From the NCBI RefSeq assembly GCF_927798115.1, contig NZ_CAKMMG010000001.1, forward strand, positions 2,541,399 through 2,605,398: a stretch of DNA of 64,000 nucleotides, in the 5' to 3' direction. Origin of the DNA: Paenibacillus auburnensis. GTDB taxonomy: Bacteria; Bacillota; Bacilli; Paenibacillales; Paenibacillaceae. Under the pieces are notes generated by a model. The model worked only from the letters and a program-made list of their open reading frames with translations, was not told where the DNA came from and searched no databases. Positions 61,070 through 64,000 of the stretch are shown here, one piece after another. Each line of letters begins with the position of its first letter. Positions within the stretch are counted from its first letter, which is position 1. A program made the position numbers and the translations under genes.

Positions 61070-61840
61070 ATGAAGGCATTTGAACGGCGGGACCTCATTA
61101 TTAACGAGCTTTATAGACATAAAAAAGTGCATGTCGCTGACCTCGCTCAGAAATTCCAGGTATCCGAAGAGACGATCCGGCGTGATCTGGACAAGCTTGA
61201 TAAAGAAGGACTGGCCAAAAAGAATTACGGCGGCGCCATTTTGAATGCGCATACCAATGAAGATCCTTCCTATGCCAGCAGACACCAGATCAACCTTGAA
61301 GCAAAAGGCATTATTGCCGCCAACGTGCTGGACTTGATTAATGACGGGGACAGTCTGATGACAGATACCAGTACAACCGCTTTTGAAGCCTTACGCAAAA
61401 TTACCGAGGCCAAGCAGAATCTAACGATAATCACCAACTCATTGGCTGTGTTGTCCGAGTTCCAGCATTCCGGCCACAAGCTGATCTCCACGGGTGGTAC
61501 TTTAGGGCCTGAAACCAGTTCCTTCGTTGGCCCCACAGCTTCCCAGAGCATACAAAAGTACAATGTGGATGTAGCTCTATTCAGCTGTAAAGCACTGTCG
61601 ATGACAGGAGGCCTCAGTGATTCCAACGAAGAAGAGAGCGAACTAAAAATTCTAATGCAAAAGCAGGCCAGTAAAGTGGTGCTGCTCGTAGACCATTCCA
61701 AATTTGACCGAATTGCCTTCATCAAGCTCTTCAGCTTTGATAAGGTGGATTATATTGTGACCGATCAGAAGCCTTCGGAGGAATGGATCGCTTTTCTGAA
61801 TACATATCAGGTATCCGTTCTCTACAGTTCAGAGATCTAA
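61070..61840 (+). CDS. DeoR-family transcriptional regulator of the fuc operon
   Basis: A 256-residue DeoR-type repressor. N-terminal winged helix-turn-helix (VHVADLAQKFQVSEETIRRDLDKL, split over 24 residues) and a C-terminal sugar-phosphate sensor domain with DTSTTAFEALRKI, ISTGGTLGPETSSFVGP and LVDHSKFDR. Divergent from fucI, so it probably represses the operon until fuculose phosphate or a related ligand appears. Weak ribosome site (GGGTGG). Confidence 0.93.
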   Translation: MKAFERRDLIINELYRHKKVHVADLAQKFQVSEETIRRDLDKLDKEGLAKKNYGGAILNAHTNEDPSYASRHQINLEAKGIIAANVLDLINDGDSLMTDTSTTAFEALRKITEAKQNLTIITNSLAVLSEFQHSGHKLISTGGTLGPETSSFVGPTASQSIQKYNVDVALFSCKALSMTGGLSDSNEEESELKILMQKQASKVVLLVDHSKFDRIAFIKLFSFDKVDYIVTDQKPSEEWIAFLNTYQVSVLYSSEI

Positions 61841-62102
61841 TATACACTTCACTGGGAAGGGGCTGAGTCATACAATGGGATCGATAAGTGTGGCTGCTTA
61901 TCACGCTCCCCAGTGGTTTCCATTCGTTCTTATCGCTGTCGAGCCTGTATTATAGCGATACTGTGGATGGTATTCAAAAAGCTCCGGTAGGCAAACTTCC
62001 TGCACCTGATTTAGATAGCGCTTACACTAAAACCAAGAAGCCCCCATTCCATCATGTTTCCTACACCCCAGAAAGTCGCGTGAAGGTACATTTATGATAA
62101 AT
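61841..62102. other. Intergenic stretch after the DeoR-type gene
   Basis: About 260 bases without a convincing gene. A 69-codon open frame (61888-62097) has no recognisable family, is Ser/Pro-rich and ends beside the tRNA terminator. I see no hairpin that would end the DeoR-type transcript clearly. Confidence 0.45.
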
Positions 62103-62150
62103 ATAAAAACAGGCTTACAAAATCGCCCGAAAGCAAATTGTAAGCCTGTT
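62103..62150 (-). terminator. Terminator of the tRNA operon
   Basis: On the minus strand AACAGGCTTACAA pairs with TTGTAAGCCTGTT around a 17-base loop, followed by TTTAT. Confidence 0.88.
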
Positions 62151-62157
62151 CTGGTAA

Positions 62158-62236
62158 TACCGGCGAGAGGACTCGAACCTCCACGGTTTCCCACTCGATT
62201 TTGAGTCGAGCGCGTCTGCCATTCCGCCACGCCGGC
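62158..62236 (-). tRNA. tRNA-Leu (anticodon CAA)
   Basis: Acceptor GCCGGCG pairs with CGCCGGT (one G-T), anticodon stem CTCGA/TCGAG around CTCAAAA gives anticodon CAA. A variable arm of modest length is present. The CCA end is not encoded. Confidence 0.9.
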
Positions 62237-62263
62237 ATAAATTTAAATGTTATTTTAAAATAA

Positions 62264-62340
62264 TGGCGCGCCCTGAGAGATTCGAACTCCCGACCTTTTG
62301 ATTCGTAGTCAAACGCTCTATCCAGCTGAGCTAAGGGCGC
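62264..62340 (-). tRNA. tRNA-Arg (anticodon ACG)
   Basis: Acceptor GCGCCCT/AGGGCGC, anticodon stem TTTGA/TCAAA around CTACGAA, TTCGAAT T-loop, encoded CCA. Confidence 0.95.
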
Positions 62341-62346
62341 ATAATA

Positions 62347-62421
62347 TGGAGCGGACGACGGGAATCGAACCCGCGACCCTCGCCTTGGCAAGGCGATGCT
62401 CTACCGCTGAGCCACGTCCGC
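62347..62421 (-). tRNA. tRNA-Gly (anticodon GCC)
   Basis: Acceptor GCGGACG/CGTCCGC, anticodon stem TCGCC/GGCGA around TTGCCAA, TTCGATT T-loop, encoded CCA. Confidence 0.95.
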
Positions 62422-62476
62422 ACACGGTATGTATTCTTATAACACTGTGGGATTTACATCCCTGAAGCCATCTAAA

Positions 62477-62554
62477 TGGCGGAACCGACGGGATTCGAAC
62501 CCGCGATCTCCTGCGTGACAGGCAGGCATGTTAGGCCAACTACACCACGGTTCC
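62477..62554 (-). tRNA. tRNA-Asp (anticodon GTC)
   Basis: Acceptor GGAACCG/CGGTTCC, anticodon stem CCTGC/GCAGG around CTGTCAC, TTCGAAT T-loop, encoded CCA. Confidence 0.95.
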
Positions 62555-62630
62555 AAATTAAGTACTACTGGGGTCCCCGGAAAGTAATCGGAATACACTA
62601 TAAAGCATATCTTCACTTTTTGGGGATTAA

Positions 62631-62704
<74 letters not shown>

Positions 62705-62738
62705 TCAGTAAAAGTATTCTCTTCCTCGATGGTTCATC

Positions 62739-62814
62739 TGGTGGAGGCTGAGGGGTTCGAACCCCCGACCCTCTGCTTGTAAGGCAGATGCTCTCCCAGC
62801 TGAGCTAAGCCTCC
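62739..62814 (-). tRNA. tRNA-Val (anticodon TAC)
   Basis: Acceptor GGAGGCT/AGCCTCC, anticodon stem TCTGC/GCAGA around CTTACAA, TTCGAAC T-loop, encoded CCA. Confidence 0.95.
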
Positions 62815-62880
62815 ATCGAAAGAAGCAACTTAATGATCTTATCACATATTCCTTATAAAAGCAATCTTTATTATGGAAAA

Positions 62881-62955
62881 TGGTGACCCGTATGGGATTC
62901 GAACCCATGTTACCTCCGTGAAAGGGAGGTGTCTTAACCCCTTGACCAACGGGCC
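62881..62955 (-). tRNA. tRNA-Glu (anticodon TTC)
   Basis: Acceptor GGCCCGT/ACGGGTC, anticodon stem CCTCC/GGAGG around CTTTCAC, TTCGAAT T-loop, encoded CCA. First gene of the tRNA operon. Confidence 0.95.
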
Positions 62956-62988
62956 ATATCAATAATGTCGTTTGTGACAACAAAAAAT

Positions 62989-63017
62989 ATTATACCAATT
63001 ATTCTGTAATATAGCAA
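62989..63017 (-). promoter_or_regulatory. Promoter of the tRNA operon
   Basis: Minus strand: TTGCTA, 17-base spacer ending TGG, TATAAT. The consensus -10 lies about 34 bases before tRNA-Glu. Confidence 0.85.
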
Positions 63018-63040
63018 TACTATATTTACTAATTTTCTAT

Positions 63041-63535
63041 CTATGTCCTAGGAGACCATTCCAAAGAAGACAACACTGCCTCGGAGACTTCTTCTACAGT
63101 TAATGACTCTGTATCTATATGCCGCCGGAATAACGCCTGTTGTAGTCCGCTAAGGCATCTGTCGATCTGTAGCGCTGCCCAAGAGTCCTCTCTCTCCCCA
63201 CGGCTCCTTAGCCACTTTAAAAGGGTCTCCCGTGTAGCACACAAGGTGAAATGTTGAACTGCAATGCCTTCATTTTGCAGCCTGCCTGTCAGCTCCACAT
63301 ATTAAGCGGGTTCAACAATTGTCATGGGTACGATAATCTTCCCGTTATATTCAGAATCGATGTGCTTTAACATCGCATAATTGATTTCACGCCAAGGCTT
63401 ATAATCCTGAAAATCATTATTGAGCATACCCCAAGGTACATTCTGACTAATATATTCGCCTGCATTCTCCGGATCAAATACAAAGGAATTTGCTATTCTG
63501 AGTTTCAGCTCTGCAGCAATCCCAAGATAATTCAT
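63041..63535 (-). pseudogene. Decayed TmrB-like P-loop kinase gene
   Basis: Read through an in-frame TAA (63302-63304), the minus strand encodes NSFVFDPENAGEYI, NNDFQDYKPWREINYAMLKHI, GKIIVPMTIVEPA, stop, YVELTGRLQNEG, VQHFTLCATRETLLKWLRSRGE, DSWAALQIDRCLSGL and HIDTESLTVEEV. These follow the order of TmrB-like (tunicamycin-resistance type) P-loop proteins. The N-terminus MNYLGIAAELKLRI lacks the GxxGSGKT loop expected after the first strand, so the P-loop is deleted. The C-terminal 30 or so residues also appear lost. It sits between a tRNA and an rRNA operon and is not expected to be functional. Confidence 0.8.
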
Positions 63536-63565
63536 TATTTGCAGTATAACCAATCCGGTAAACGA

Positions 63566-63602
63566 ACAAAAGACCACTGCTGATAGTATCAACAGTGGTC
63601 TT
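63566..63602 (-). terminator. Terminator of the rRNA operon
   Basis: AAGACCACTG pairs with CAGTGGTCTT, followed by TTGTT on the minus strand, directly after 5S rRNA. Confidence 0.85.
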
Positions 63603-63606
63603 AAGT

Positions 63607-63723
63607 GCTTGGCGGCGTCCTACTCTCCCAGGACCCTTCGGTCCAAGTACCATCGGCGCTGGAAGGCTTAACGGTCGTGTTCGGGATGGGTACGCGTGGA
63701 ACCCTTCCGCTATCGCCACCAAA
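63607..63723 (-). rRNA. rrf: 5S ribosomal RNA
   Basis: A 117-base minus-strand 5S rRNA starting TTTGGTGGCG and ending CGCCGCCAAGC, with the conserved CCGAACACG (loop B/C) and CGATGGTAC segments. End positions are accurate to a few bases. Confidence 0.95.
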
Positions 63724-63780
63724 CGTCAGGCTTGATCGCCTGAAAACTGAATCCGAAACGAATCTGCGTTCTTCGAAATA

Positions 63781-64000
63781 TTGGATAAGCCCTCGACCGA
63801 TTAGTATTGGTCAGCTCCATGCATTGCTGCACTTCCACCTCCAACCTATCTACCTCGTCGTCTTCAAGGGGTCTTACGTATTGGGAAATCTCATCTTGAG
63901 GGGGGCTTCACGCTTAGATGCTTTCAGCGCTTATCCCGTCCGTACGTAGCTACCCAGCCATGCTTCTGGCGAAACAACTGGTGCACCAGCGGTACGTCCA
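63781..64000 (-). rRNA. rrl: 23S ribosomal RNA (partial, 3' end)
   Basis: The last 220 or so bases of 23S rRNA on the minus strand, ending CGAGGGCTTATCCAA. The conserved AGTACGGACGGGATAAGCGCTG region and the 3'-terminal helix are visible. The rest lies beyond the right edge. 57 bases separate it from 5S. Confidence 0.95.

Noticed and set aside
61888..62097. 69-codon frame after the DeoR-type gene
   Set aside because: No clear ribosome site, no family, ends against the tRNA terminator; cannot be supported as a gene.
63605..63949. Plus-strand open frame of 114 codons
   Set aside because: Covers 5S and 23S rRNA antisense; the rRNA identity is clear.

Overview
The window looks like a chromosome segment of a Gram-positive, spore-forming Paenibacillus-type bacterium. 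Support for this: strong AGGAGG-type ribosome sites with TTG and GTG starts, a BofC-like sporulation protein, LplABC-type sugar transporters with HAMP/AraC regulators, GH88/GH94/GH2 enzymes and moderately high GC. No single marker fixes the species.

Region 1 (1-21.1 kb, all minus strand) is one long operon for a dissociated trans-AT polyketide/non-ribosomal peptide hybrid. In transcription order it encodes an LnrLMN-like ABC exporter (ATPase, two permeases), a C-carrier-C protein, a lone condensation protein, an A-PCP protein, a C-carrier protein, a free malonyl acyltransferase, two AT-less KS-DH-KR-ACP synthases, a stand-alone ketosynthase-fold protein that has lost all three catalytic residues, and a type II thioesterase cut by the left edge. 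Four condensation domains against one adenylation domain, and the dead ketosynthase, are the most unusual features. I do not recognise the product.

Region 2 (21.3-25.7 kb) holds a BofC-like membrane protein, a lipoprotein serpin and an AT-rich group of very small membrane proteins, one of them a frameshifted copy of its neighbour. Region 3 (25.7-31.5 kb) has a minus-strand operon (ornithine cyclodeaminase-like, M19 dipeptidase, CocE-type hydrolase) and the divergent enoyl reductase gene fabV.

Region 4 (31.6-56.3 kb) is a carbohydrate-utilisation region: GH88 with an AraC regulator, GH94 phosphorylase, a very long GH2 enzyme coupled to a small unknown protein, a secreted beta-helix protein with duplicated C-terminal modules, an ABC sugar importer with a HAMP/AraC sensor-regulator, an SGNH esterase, two further AraC regulators and a GH151-type putative alpha-L-fucosidase. 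Region 5 (56.3-61.9 kb) is an L-fucose catabolic operon (isomerase, RhaB-like kinase, aldolase, mutarotase) divergent from a DeoR-type repressor, with a clear promoter and a palindromic operator. The fucosidase next to it would supply the fucose.

Region 6 (62.1-64 kb) carries seven tRNA genes with promoter and terminator, a decayed TmrB-like kinase gene, and the 3' end of an rRNA operon (5S and partial 23S), all on the minus strand.
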